NCBI RefSeq assembly: GCF_000447205.1
Contig: NZ_AUWY01000120.1
Coordinates: 1-64,000 of the forward strand
DNA length: 64,000 bases
DNA from: Sphingobium ummariense RL-3
GTDB taxonomy: Bacteria; Pseudomonadota; Alphaproteobacteria; Sphingomonadales; Sphingomonadaceae
Direction: 5' to 3'
A program made the position numbers and the translations under genes. The notes beneath the pieces were generated by a model that saw nothing but the letters and a program-made list of their open reading frames with translations, made no database searches and was not told the origin of the DNA. Of the stretch, positions 17,364-25,227 are shown piece after piece (positions within the stretch are counted from its first letter, which is position 1; every line of letters starts with the position of its first letter).

Positions 17364-19418
17364 ATGGAAAACGCGCTGCCCCATCTCTCACCTGATCAGA
17401 GACGCTTCCATGTCACCCCGACATGGCGCCGGCTCCATCCGCTGGCCAAGTTCGGTGTCGCTATCCTGATCGCGATTTTTGCTGTCTGGCTCATCCTTTT
17501 CATCACCAAAGGCCGATTTCTCAAAGGTCCCTTTGAACGGACAGTGACAGCACTTACGCAACGGCACACAGCTGTTAAAGGTGACTTCCAGCTCTATTTC
17601 GCACCGTTCAGCATCCAATTTCACGCCCAGGGGCTGACACTTGCCAATCCTGCATGGGCTGAAAGACCTTTCCTCTTCACTGCGCGAGAGGTTGATGCCC
17701 GGATCGCCCCATTCTCCCTGCTGTTCGGAAAGCGGCGGTTTTATTCGTTGGTGCTGAATGATGCGGCGATCGATCTTGAATGGAATCGCGCCCATGACGC
17801 CAACAGCTGGACCTTTGGCAACGGCAATGGGGGCAAGCCGCTTACCTTCCCCCGGATCGACAGGGCCAGCGTCGCCGGCACGCGACTGCGCTATTTCGAT
17901 CCGCGCATGAGGCTGCTTGCCGACCTTGCGTTCGACACGATCAATTCAGTCGATGCCCGCATTGGCAAGGCCGTGGGCGTCAAGGGCACAGGACGCATCC
18001 GCGACACGCCCTTTCGCATGACAGCTCAGCTCCATTCGCCCGATGAGACGGCCAATCGCGGCCGCAACCGGTTGAGTTTGCGTGCATGGGCAGGAACCAA
18101 TGTCATCGATGTGAAAGGCAACCTCCCTTCCGTCGCAGATATAGAAAATGTGCCGTTGCAGACGCAGGCCAGCGGCCGGGATTTGTCCGACCTGCTGGCG
18201 ATCATCGGCGTCGCCATTCCCCAAACGCGAACCTACCGTCTCAAGGGCCAGCTTGTGAAGGACGGCGATGTTTATCGTTTCACGGACCTGAGCGGCACAT
18301 TCGGCAATAGCGATCTCACGGGCAAGCTGACCATCACCCATGGAGACCGGATCCGGCTGGAATCCGAATTGACCACCCGGCGTCTCGACATCATCGATGC
18401 TGCACCCTTCATCGGGTATAATCCGGACATCATCGAAGCGAAGGGCGCCGCGGCGGCAGCAGCAGCAACCGGTGCCGCGCCCAACCGCATTCTGCCGGAT
18501 GCAGCCCTCCCGGTGAACACCATGCGGGCTTTCGATGCAGCGCTGAAATGGAAGATCGGCGTCGTACGATCACGCAACGTGCCCGTCTCCGACATCGATC
18601 TCAGCCTTGCGCTCGACAAGGGACGCCTTGCCCTGTCGCCTCTCACGTTTGTCATGGCCCGAGGAAAGGTCGCGGCAGACATCATATTGGATGCACGGCA
18701 GCGCCCGGCTGCCGACAGCTACGACATTCGCCTGGCTCCTACGCCCCTTGCAAAGCTGCTGGCCGGATATGGAGTTGCCGAAGCAGGAACCTCCGGCACG
18801 ATCCATGGGCGGATAAAGTTGGCAGGGCGCGGCGACACCATCCATGACAGTCTGGCAAGCGCAACGGGGCGCATAGCCTTCATCATTCCTCAAGGCAGTT
18901 TCTGGACACGCAATGTACAGCTCTCTGAACTGGACCTCGGCACCTTTGCCTATAAAATGTTTCAGGGGCGGCTGAAGGAGCCGGTACAGATCAATTGCGG
19001 ACTCGTCGCCTTCACCGTTCGCGACGGCTTGGCCAGTACAGACCCCATATTGATCGATACCCGCAAGAATGTAATTGCCGGGCGAGGCGGTTTCAGCTTC
19101 AAAACGGAGGCACTGGACATTGGAGTGCGGGCCGATGGCAAGAAGTTCAGCCTGTTCTCCGGGCAATCGCCGGTCGGCATTGGCGGCCATTTCGGCGCGC
19201 CGTCGCTGAACGTCATCAGCCCTGAACTTTTGGGGCGATCTGGCGCTGGGCTCGGTCTGGCCCTGCTGGCCAGCCCCCCTGCCGCGGTGCTTGCGTTTGT
19301 GGATATCGGTGACGCCAAGGCCGCGGCCTGTGGTCCTGTGCTGGCTGGTGCAGGAGCGGCAGCGCAGCGGACTAAAGGCAGTAAGCCAAGAGATGATGTG
19401 GGACCGAAGAAGCGCTAA
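17364..19418 (+). CDS. AsmA family protein
   Basis: This is a 684-residue inner-membrane-anchored protein. One N-terminal helix (FGVAILIAIFAVWLILFI, about residues 29-46) is followed by a long periplasmic region. AsmA-type repeats in that region include FQLYFAPFSIQFHAQGLTL, LVLNDAAIDLEWNR, LSDLLAIIGVAIP and GSFWTRNVQLSELDLG. Family members are thought to affect lipid transport or outer-membrane assembly. The first ATG (17364) was taken as the start; the frame is open to a TTG at 17259. Base use is visibly less GC-rich than in the clusters on either side. It stands alone, 165 bp after the DUF1003 gene. Confidence 0.8.
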   Translation: MENALPHLSPDQRRFHVTPTWRRLHPLAKFGVAILIAIFAVWLILFITKGRFLKGPFERTVTALTQRHTAVKGDFQLYFAPFSIQFHAQGLTLANPAWAERPFLFTAREVDARIAPFSLLFGKRRFYSLVLNDAAIDLEWNRAHDANSWTFGNGNGGKPLTFPRIDRASVAGTRLRYFDPRMRLLADLAFDTINSVDARIGKAVGVKGTGRIRDTPFRMTAQLHSPDETANRGRNRLSLRAWAGTNVIDVKGNLPSVADIENVPLQTQASGRDLSDLLAIIGVAIPQTRTYRLKGQLVKDGDVYRFTDLSGTFGNSDLTGKLTITHGDRIRLESELTTRRLDIIDAAPFIGYNPDIIEAKGAAAAAAATGAAPNRILPDAALPVNTMRAFDAALKWKIGVVRSRNVPVSDIDLSLALDKGRLALSPLTFVMARGKVAADIILDARQRPAADSYDIRLAPTPLAKLLAGYGVAEAGTSGTIHGRIKLAGRGDTIHDSLASATGRIAFIIPQGSFWTRNVQLSELDLGTFAYKMFQGRLKEPVQINCGLVAFTVRDGLASTDPILIDTRKNVIAGRGGFSFKTEALDIGVRADGKKFSLFSGQSPVGIGGHFGAPSLNVISPELLGRSGAGLGLALLASPPAAVLAFVDIGDAKAAACGPVLAGAGAAAQRTKGSKPRDDVGPKKR

Positions 19419-19740
19419 TCCGCCTAGCCTTGATATCTTGTCCAAGCCTGGGGGCGCTACGTCAAATAGGCTTGTGCGAGATGTGGCGGCAGCTGCCGTC
19501 GCCGCGGCCGTCCCTCTGCCTCCATTCAGCTTCGAATTTGGAAATCCCGGGAGCAGACAAGTCGCTTTCCCGTCCTGCATTGGCGAGAGCAATTCAATCT
19601 CAGGCACCAGCGCCCGGATCGCAGGTGAACGGCTTCATTGGTGAAGATGTGTCGCTCGTCTTCGCGGACGCCGCGCCCGCTTCAGCCATGACCGTTCCAG
19701 CCGCGCCCTCGAAAAGCGTGCTCACCACAGCTTGTCCCGA
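19419..19740. other. 322-bp gap with no supported gene
   Basis: This lies between the convergent ends of the AsmA gene and the TonB receptor. Several open frames cross it on both strands, but none has a recognisable family pattern or ribosome-binding site. I saw no clear terminator. Confidence 0.5.
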
Positions 19741-22671
19741 TCAGAGACGCAGGCGGCCACCGATGACGAGGAATGTGCCGCGCCGGTCGAAGAATTGGGA
19801 ATTGGCGATGGTCGGCTGGGTGATGCCGTTCGGGGTGATCGGCGGACGAACGTTGAAAAGGTTTTCCGCGCGACCGTACAGCTCGATCGCCGATGTCAGC
19901 TCATAGGATGCCGACAGGTCGACATAGCCGCGGCCCTTCACTGTGTTGTCGGCAATGTCGAGCACTGTCGTGTTGAACCGCGTGTCGAACTTGCCGCCGT
20001 CGATATAGCGGTAGGTCGCTCCGAGCTTGAACTTGTCGATCGCATAATTGGCGTCGAGGTTGACGCGCCATTCCGGGATGCCCTGGGGCGGCGGCGAGAT
20101 GCCGGCCAGGCCGACATAGTCGTTGGTCACGCCGTTCGACGTGGTCGACAGTTCGGACACATGGTTTGCAAGGGCGCGCAGGTTGAGGTCGCCGCCCAGC
20201 AACGGAAAGCGATATTGCAGTTCGACATCGACGCCGCTCGTCTTCAGCGAGTCCGCGTTGAACGGGATCACGTTGACCTGCGTGATGATCTGCGTGACCG
20301 GGTCGCGGATGACGCCGCTGCAAAATTCCGTCCTTCCCTGCTCGCAGAAATCGACGATGCTCTGCGGTGCGACCGTGGCGATCGCTCCCTTGATCTTGAT
20401 GCGATAATAATCGACCGAGGCGCGGAAGCCCGGCAGGAAGCTGGGCTGAAACACCACCCCCGCCGTGAAGGTGTCGGCCTTTTCGGGCCTGAGCTCCGGA
20501 TTGCCGCTGGTGATCTGCACCGTCTGGCGGGATGTGTTGGTGCGCGGATCGATGATCGCATTGATCACCTGGTTGCCCCGCGAGAACAGTTCCCAGTTGT
20601 TGGGTGCGCGGATGTCGCGCGAAAGCGTCGCGCGAAAGCGCACATCGGCAGCCGGCGCATAGTTGGCGCCGACCTTCCATGTCTCGACGCCGCCGCTCAG
20701 TTCATAGTCGGTGTAGCGGAACGCGCCGTTGACATCGAGATTCTCGGCGAAGGGGACGTTGCGCGCCAGGGGCACCACGATCTCGGCATAGGCTTCCTTG
20801 ACGTCGAATTCGCCGGAGAAGGGCTGCGAGTTGACCGAACGCCAGCGGCGTGCCGCCGAATCCGCGTCGGCCCGCAGGGATGTCGCCTCGCGGCGATACT
20901 CCGCACCGACGGCGAGCTTCACGTCGCCTGCCCATGTCGAAAAGGGGCTGCCCGAAAGATTGGCGGCGAACACGTCCTGCTTCTGGCGCGAGCGCGTGAA
21001 CGACGTGCCGCGATAATAGGCGAGCGCCTGATCGCTGACCGATCCCGCCCCGAACGGGTTGATCGGCACGCAGTTACGGATGTCGCCGAAGGGATCCTGC
21101 GCGGCGGTGGGGCTGGGGTTGGTCAGCAGCGCGCGGCAAATGGGCTGGCCGGTGGCCGGATTGATCACGCTGTCCAGTCCCAGCGTCCAGCGGTTGTTGA
21201 TCCGGTTGTTGTGGCTCAACTGCTCATAGTCATTGCGGCTGATCTGGCCGGACAGGCTCCAGGTCCAGCCCGTGCCGAACTTGCCCTCCAGTCCGAAGGT
21301 CAGGCGGCGGGCCTGCGTCCTGCTCTCGAACAGCGAGTCGCCATCGTCATAGTTCATGCGCCCGAGAGAGAAGCTGGTGATGCCCGCGGCCGTCATCGCG
21401 TTGCGCATCGACGCCGCGAGGAAGGCATTGTCGGCGCGGATCGTGAGGCCCCCATTGTCCGGATTCGGCGTCAGGTCCGACAGCGTGTCCACGCGCGAAT
21501 AGAGGAAGTCGGTGAAGAAGGTGACATTGTCGCTGATGTCGAAGCGCAACCCGCCATAGCCGGTGAACCGTTCGATTTCGGGCATGATGTTGCCACCGTC
21601 GGTGACCTGCGCGCCGTCGCCCCCGGTCATGAAGGTGCCACCGATATTGGTGCCGTAGGTGAAGGGGACGGGGTTGCCGTTGCTGTCGAACTGCACGCCG
21701 GTGCCGGGCGCGAACCCCAGGCGCTGTGCCAGTGCCGTGCCGCTGGCGTTGGGATTGAGGTTGGTGCGGGTGATGACGCCCCCCGCGGTCATCTGGGTAA
21801 AGCGGGCATTGTCGGAGATGATCAGGCGCGGCTGGCCATTGGTGGGCGTATAGGCGGGATTGGTCAGCAGCGCGGTCTGGTCGTCGCCCCAGGGGCGCTC
21901 CGCCTGGGATGTCTGGCCGCTGTTGCGCAGATAATCCCCGGCGACGGTCAGATGCAGCCGGCTGTCCATCAGGCTGGTGCCATAGGCGGCGCTGACGGAT
22001 GGCCGGTGAAAGTCGTCATAGATGGTCTGGCCATAGGAGACGTCGAGCTTCAGGCCCTTCAGATTCTTGTTGAGCATGAAGTTGACGACGCCTGCCACTG
22101 CATCCGAGCCATAGGCGGCGGACGCGCCGCCAGTGACGATCTCGACATTGCTGATCAGCGCGACCGGTATGATATTGGTGTCGATCGTGCCGGCCGGGTC
22201 GGTGAAGGCGACGCGCCGCCCGTCGATCAGCACCAGAGTACGCTGCGTGCCGAGCCCGCGCAGGTCCGCATTGGACGCGCCGATCGGTTCGCTCGACCGG
22301 CCGATATTCTGGTTGATGCGGAGTTGCGGCACGTCGTCAAGCAGATCGGCGACGGTGCTGACGGCCTTGGCTTCGAGGTCGGCCGCGCCCAGCGTGGTCA
22401 CGGGTGTCGGCGCGGTAAAGCCGCTGATGCGCGTGCCTGTAACGGTGATCTCCTGGTTCTCCGCGGGCGCGGCCTCGATGGCCGAGGCTTGCGGAGCGGC
22501 GATGTCCTGCGCGGCGGCTGAAATCGGGATGGCGAGCATCGGCACGCCGGAAAGCATGGCGAGCGATGTGGCCAGAGGGAGGGGGGCGTCGAGGAGGCGC
22601 AGGCGGCGTGGGACAGGTCCGGCACCCGCTCTTCGCAAGACGCGTTGCTGCTGCTCCGCCATGCTCGCCAT
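19741..22671 (-). CDS. TonB-dependent receptor (1 of 2)
   Basis: This is a 976-residue outer-membrane transporter for active uptake of a bound ligand using TonB. A signal-like segment (LATSLAMLSGVPMLAIPISAAAQD) precedes a TonB-box-like EITVTGTRI. The plug domain follows (about 75-200: VADLLDDVPQLRI, DLRGLGTQRTLVLIDGRRV, VEIVTGGASAAYGSDAVAGVVNF), then the barrel, ending GGRLRL. These plug motifs match the large sphingomonad receptors often tied to aromatic or plant-derived substrates. The ATG at 22671 overlaps the stop of the upstream hydrolase (TGATG), so the two are likely coupled; GTG at 22674 is an alternative. Ligand unknown. Confidence 0.9.
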   Translation of the reverse strand: MASMAEQQQRVLRRAGAGPVPRRLRLLDAPLPLATSLAMLSGVPMLAIPISAAAQDIAAPQASAIEAAPAENQEITVTGTRISGFTAPTPVTTLGAADLEAKAVSTVADLLDDVPQLRINQNIGRSSEPIGASNADLRGLGTQRTLVLIDGRRVAFTDPAGTIDTNIIPVALISNVEIVTGGASAAYGSDAVAGVVNFMLNKNLKGLKLDVSYGQTIYDDFHRPSVSAAYGTSLMDSRLHLTVAGDYLRNSGQTSQAERPWGDDQTALLTNPAYTPTNGQPRLIISDNARFTQMTAGGVITRTNLNPNASGTALAQRLGFAPGTGVQFDSNGNPVPFTYGTNIGGTFMTGGDGAQVTDGGNIMPEIERFTGYGGLRFDISDNVTFFTDFLYSRVDTLSDLTPNPDNGGLTIRADNAFLAASMRNAMTAAGITSFSLGRMNYDDGDSLFESRTQARRLTFGLEGKFGTGWTWSLSGQISRNDYEQLSHNNRINNRWTLGLDSVINPATGQPICRALLTNPSPTAAQDPFGDIRNCVPINPFGAGSVSDQALAYYRGTSFTRSRQKQDVFAANLSGSPFSTWAGDVKLAVGAEYRREATSLRADADSAARRWRSVNSQPFSGEFDVKEAYAEIVVPLARNVPFAENLDVNGAFRYTDYELSGGVETWKVGANYAPAADVRFRATLSRDIRAPNNWELFSRGNQVINAIIDPRTNTSRQTVQITSGNPELRPEKADTFTAGVVFQPSFLPGFRASVDYYRIKIKGAIATVAPQSIVDFCEQGRTEFCSGVIRDPVTQIITQVNVIPFNADSLKTSGVDVELQYRFPLLGGDLNLRALANHVSELSTTSNGVTNDYVGLAGISPPPQGIPEWRVNLDANYAIDKFKLGATYRYIDGGKFDTRFNTTVLDIADNTVKGRGYVDLSASYELTSAIELYGRAENLFNVRPPITPNGITQPTIANSQFFDRRGTFLVIGGRLRL

Positions 22672-23897
22672 CACTCCCCTCCAATGTCAATTTTGTATAT
22701 GTCATATTTTGTTTGTTTATGACGAACATTCCAATTCTTTATCCACCGCCATCCGATATCCTGAAGGCATCGGATTGGCTCCGAATGACCGGGAAAGGAA
22801 AATGATGGAGGTGCGTGCGCCGTCAGGGACCAGGGAACACCCGCTCCCAGAAGGATGCGCTCGAAAAACGGCTTCGACGCTTCCAGCAGGGGAAGAAAGG
22901 CGTGGCCCGCGCCTTCGATGCGGACCTGCTCGGTCGGAATTCCCATCCGAGCCCATGCCCGCGCCAGGACGGCGATGCGCTGCTGCCTGTTGCGGCCATA
23001 GCCGGCATAGGCCGCAGCATCGAGACCCATCTCTTCCGCGTCATAGATATCGCAATCAAGCTCGTCGGCACTGCCGCACAGGAGCTGGATCGGCACGCTG
23101 CGCATCGCCTCGAAATCGAGCGGCTTGCCGAACAGGCGCTCGAAATCGCCGATGCCGCTCCACCAGGCACGGTCACGGTCGGGCAGGGTGACGTAGGTCG
23201 GCGCCCCCAGTGCCACCCCGTCGAGCCGGCCGGGGTCGACATGGAGCAGCCGCTGCGCGAACTGCGCCCCTCCCGAGAAACCGAACAGCAGGATCCGGCT
23301 GAAGCGCGTTGTCGTGATGGCGGCCAGTTCCTCCACCATCGCCCAGAGCAGCCGGTCGTACCGGACCCTGTCGCCGATGAGCTGCTTATATTCCTCGTCC
23401 GGCACCCGCGTGGTGAGATCGAGCGGGAAAAGCGGCGCCAGCACGAAGCAGCCGAGGCGCTCGGCGAACGTGGCGTAAGCGTCGCGCAAGTCCTTCGGAT
23501 TGCGGTTCGATCCGTGCACGGCGACAATCAGCGGCGCTTCGCTTCGTCCCTCGGCGACATGGCCGAAGGGTACATAGGGGTAATAGCAGAAACCGGGAAA
23601 TGCCCGGCATGCGACCGGCGCCAGCGCGCCGGCCACCGCCTGCATCCGGTTCCGCGCGAATGGGCTCTGGGGATCGAGGGTGCGCAGCACATCGGGCGTC
23701 GTCCAGTGCCGCATCTCCGGACGCAAGCGCGCCAGCAGCGCCTCGCCCAGCTGATGGCGCGCGATGAAGCCTCGGTCGTCGCGCAGCAATTCCTGCGCCA
23801 TGGCCTGCGGGATCAGCGGCGCGAAATGCGCCAGCTCCGGGCCCAGGATCGCTGCCAGCGCTTCCAGGTCGGGGTTCGACGCCTGTGCCTGGGACAA
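22671..23897 (-). CDS. Alpha/beta hydrolase (esterase/depolymerase-like)
   Basis: This is a hydrolase of about 408 residues. It has YYPYVPFGHVAEG, then VAVHGSNRNPKDLRDAYA, the nucleophile elbow LFGFSGGAQFAQ, and a C-terminal GAGHAFLPLL with the catalytic histidine. The overall pattern resembles LpqC/polyhydroxybutyrate-depolymerase-like esterases. The TTG at 23897 was chosen because AGGAGAAGG sits just upstream; ATG at 23933 is the alternative. The last 55 or so residues (after FFERILLGAG) read through AT-rich DNA that looks intergenic, so the natural stop may have been lost. It lies upstream of and in line with TonB receptor 1, and it could cleave esters imported by it. Confidence 0.75.
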   Translation of the reverse strand: MSQAQASNPDLEALAAILGPELAHFAPLIPQAMAQELLRDDRGFIARHQLGEALLARLRPEMRHWTTPDVLRTLDPQSPFARNRMQAVAGALAPVACRAFPGFCYYPYVPFGHVAEGRSEAPLIVAVHGSNRNPKDLRDAYATFAERLGCFVLAPLFPLDLTTRVPDEEYKQLIGDRVRYDRLLWAMVEELAAITTTRFSRILLFGFSGGAQFAQRLLHVDPGRLDGVALGAPTYVTLPDRDRAWWSGIGDFERLFGKPLDFEAMRSVPIQLLCGSADELDCDIYDAEEMGLDAAAYAGYGRNRQQRIAVLARAWARMGIPTEQVRIEGAGHAFLPLLEASKPFFERILLGAGVPWSLTAHAPPSFSFPGHSEPIRCLQDIGWRWIKNWNVRHKQTKYDIYKIDIGGE

Positions 23898-23940
23898 TAG
23901 CCTTCTCCTATGCCGGCGCGGCGCCGGTGACATATGTGTA

Positions 23941-24007
23941 TGTCACCTACGCTTATATTGTTGTGGCGGCGATGGCGAGAAATATGATATCAACCTGGCT
24001 GATATAA
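23941..24007 (+). promoter_or_regulatory. Two copies of the shared operator (type A) before the solute-binding gene
   Basis: Copies are TGTCACCTACGCTTATA at 23941-23957 and TATCAACCTGGCTGATATAA at 23988-24007. Both fit the pseudo-palindrome T(G/A)TCAnCYTnGCT(T/G)ATA that recurs in five other intergenic regions of the catabolic section. The second copy abuts the ribosome-binding site of the gene at 24019, a position where a repressor would block expression. Confidence 0.6.
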
Positions 24008-24018
24008 GGGAGAGAGGG

Positions 24019-24996
24019 ATGCGGGGTGGGCGAATGCGCGCCGTTGCGGGCTTGTCATGGGCGCTGCTGACCGGATGCAGCACCATGGGTACGGAATCGG
24101 GCCTGCCGCCGCTGGCCATTCGCGGCAGCACGGCAACCCTGGAGATTGCCCCCGTGCTGCTGGCGGCGCGCGATCACTATGGGCCCGGCGCGACCGTGAA
24201 GAATGGCGGCATCGGCGACCTTGCCGCGCCGGGGCCATCCGGGCAGGGCGTTGGGGAGAGCGTCGACCTTGCGACCCATGCCGAAACGCAGGCATTGCGC
24301 TATTCGGTGTCTCGTCCGGATATCCGCATCATCCTGACGGTGACGGAGGGGCGCTACCGCATCGTCGCGCGGCGTTCGGCGGGCATTGCCGATCTTGCCG
24401 ACCTCAAGGGCAAGCGCGTCGCCACGCTCGCCACGACGTCCGCTGGATATTTCCTGGCCCGGATGCTGGCGCAGGCAGGGCTGAGCTTTGCCGATATCGA
24501 GCCGGTACGGATTTCTCCGATCGAAAACATGGCAGGCGCGCTCGCGCGGCGGGAGGTGGATGCCGTCGCGATCTGGGAGCCGCATGCCGGCAACGCGGTG
24601 CATGCGATCGGGGATGACTCGATCGAATTTGCGGGGGAGGGCGTTTACCGTGAACTTTTCAACCTTAACACGACCGCGGCGACTCTGGCCGATCCCCAGA
24701 AACGGAAGGGCATCGTCGCTTTTATCCGGGCTGTGAGGGCGTCTGCGGAAAGGACCCGCCGTGATCCGGCCCCGGCGCAGGCGCTGGTGGCCGAGACATC
24801 CGGGCTTTCCTCCGATGAGGTCTTGCGCGCTTGGCCGACCCTGGCCTTTCCGGCACGGCTCGCCCCCGATCTGCTCGATGTGTTGGTCGCCGAGGAAGAA
24901 TGGCTGGCGGCGCAGGACAAGCGCCCGCCACGCTCCCGCGCTACGCTGGCCCAGCTCATCGATGCCAGCGTCTACGAGGAGGCCTTGCGACCGTGA
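24019..24996 (+). CDS. ABC-type solute-binding lipoprotein (NMT1/SsuA-like)
   Basis: This 325-residue protein begins with a short basic region and a lipobox ending LLTGC (C20 the lipidated cysteine), so it is predicted to be a lipoprotein facing the periplasm. The body follows NMT1/THI5-like periplasmic binding proteins: IRGSTATLEIAPVLLAARDHYG, ADLKGKRVATLATTSAGYFLARMLAQAGL, and GALARREVDAVAIWEPHAGNA. AAGGGAG sits about 6 nt before the ATG. No ABC permease or ATPase gene is present in the window. It stands between two TonB receptors and may hand a ligand to another transporter, or act as a sensor. The ligand is unknown. Confidence 0.82.
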   Translation: MRGGRMRAVAGLSWALLTGCSTMGTESGLPPLAIRGSTATLEIAPVLLAARDHYGPGATVKNGGIGDLAAPGPSGQGVGESVDLATHAETQALRYSVSRPDIRIILTVTEGRYRIVARRSAGIADLADLKGKRVATLATTSAGYFLARMLAQAGLSFADIEPVRISPIENMAGALARREVDAVAIWEPHAGNAVHAIGDDSIEFAGEGVYRELFNLNTTAATLADPQKRKGIVAFIRAVRASAERTRRDPAPAQALVAETSGLSSDEVLRAWPTLAFPARLAPDLLDVLVAEEEWLAAQDKRPPRSRATLAQLIDASVYEEALRP

Positions 24997-25007
24997 ACGC
25001 CGCCAGG

Positions 25008-25091
25008 AGTTGCTAAAAACAAACGACGTTCAGAATTGTGCCATTTTTGGTTGTCAGCTTAGCTGATTTGTCATAAGCAATCGACGTTCGG
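25008..25091 (+). promoter_or_regulatory. Regulatory region of TonB receptor 2: elements B, A, B
   Basis: Element B (ACAAACGACGTTCA, 25019-25032) is preceded by AGTTGCTA at 25008. The same 25-bp arrangement, with 22 identical positions, occurs at 42593-42617. Element A (TTGTCAGCTTAGCTGATTTG) is at 25051-25070. A weaker B copy (GCAATCGACGTTCGG) is at 25077-25091. The spacing of B to A is about 33 bp here and about 32 bp at 42.6 kb. Together these suggest control by two regulators. Confidence 0.6.
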
Positions 25092-25227
25092 TAATTTAGA
25101 ATGAGATTCGTCAGCGGGAAAATCGGCGCGAGCGGGCCGATCCATGCCGCGAGGCGGACGCGAGAAGAAAGCAGAGGGTCGAAGGCGACAGGCCGGACCC
25201 ACAACTTCTGGGATAGGGGAGGCCGAG

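Noticed and set aside
19732-22521. 929-residue open frame antisense to TonB receptor 1
   Set aside because: It mirrors the receptor gene in a high-GC region, has no family motif, no ribosome-binding site, and a biased composition rich in Arg, Asp and Gly.
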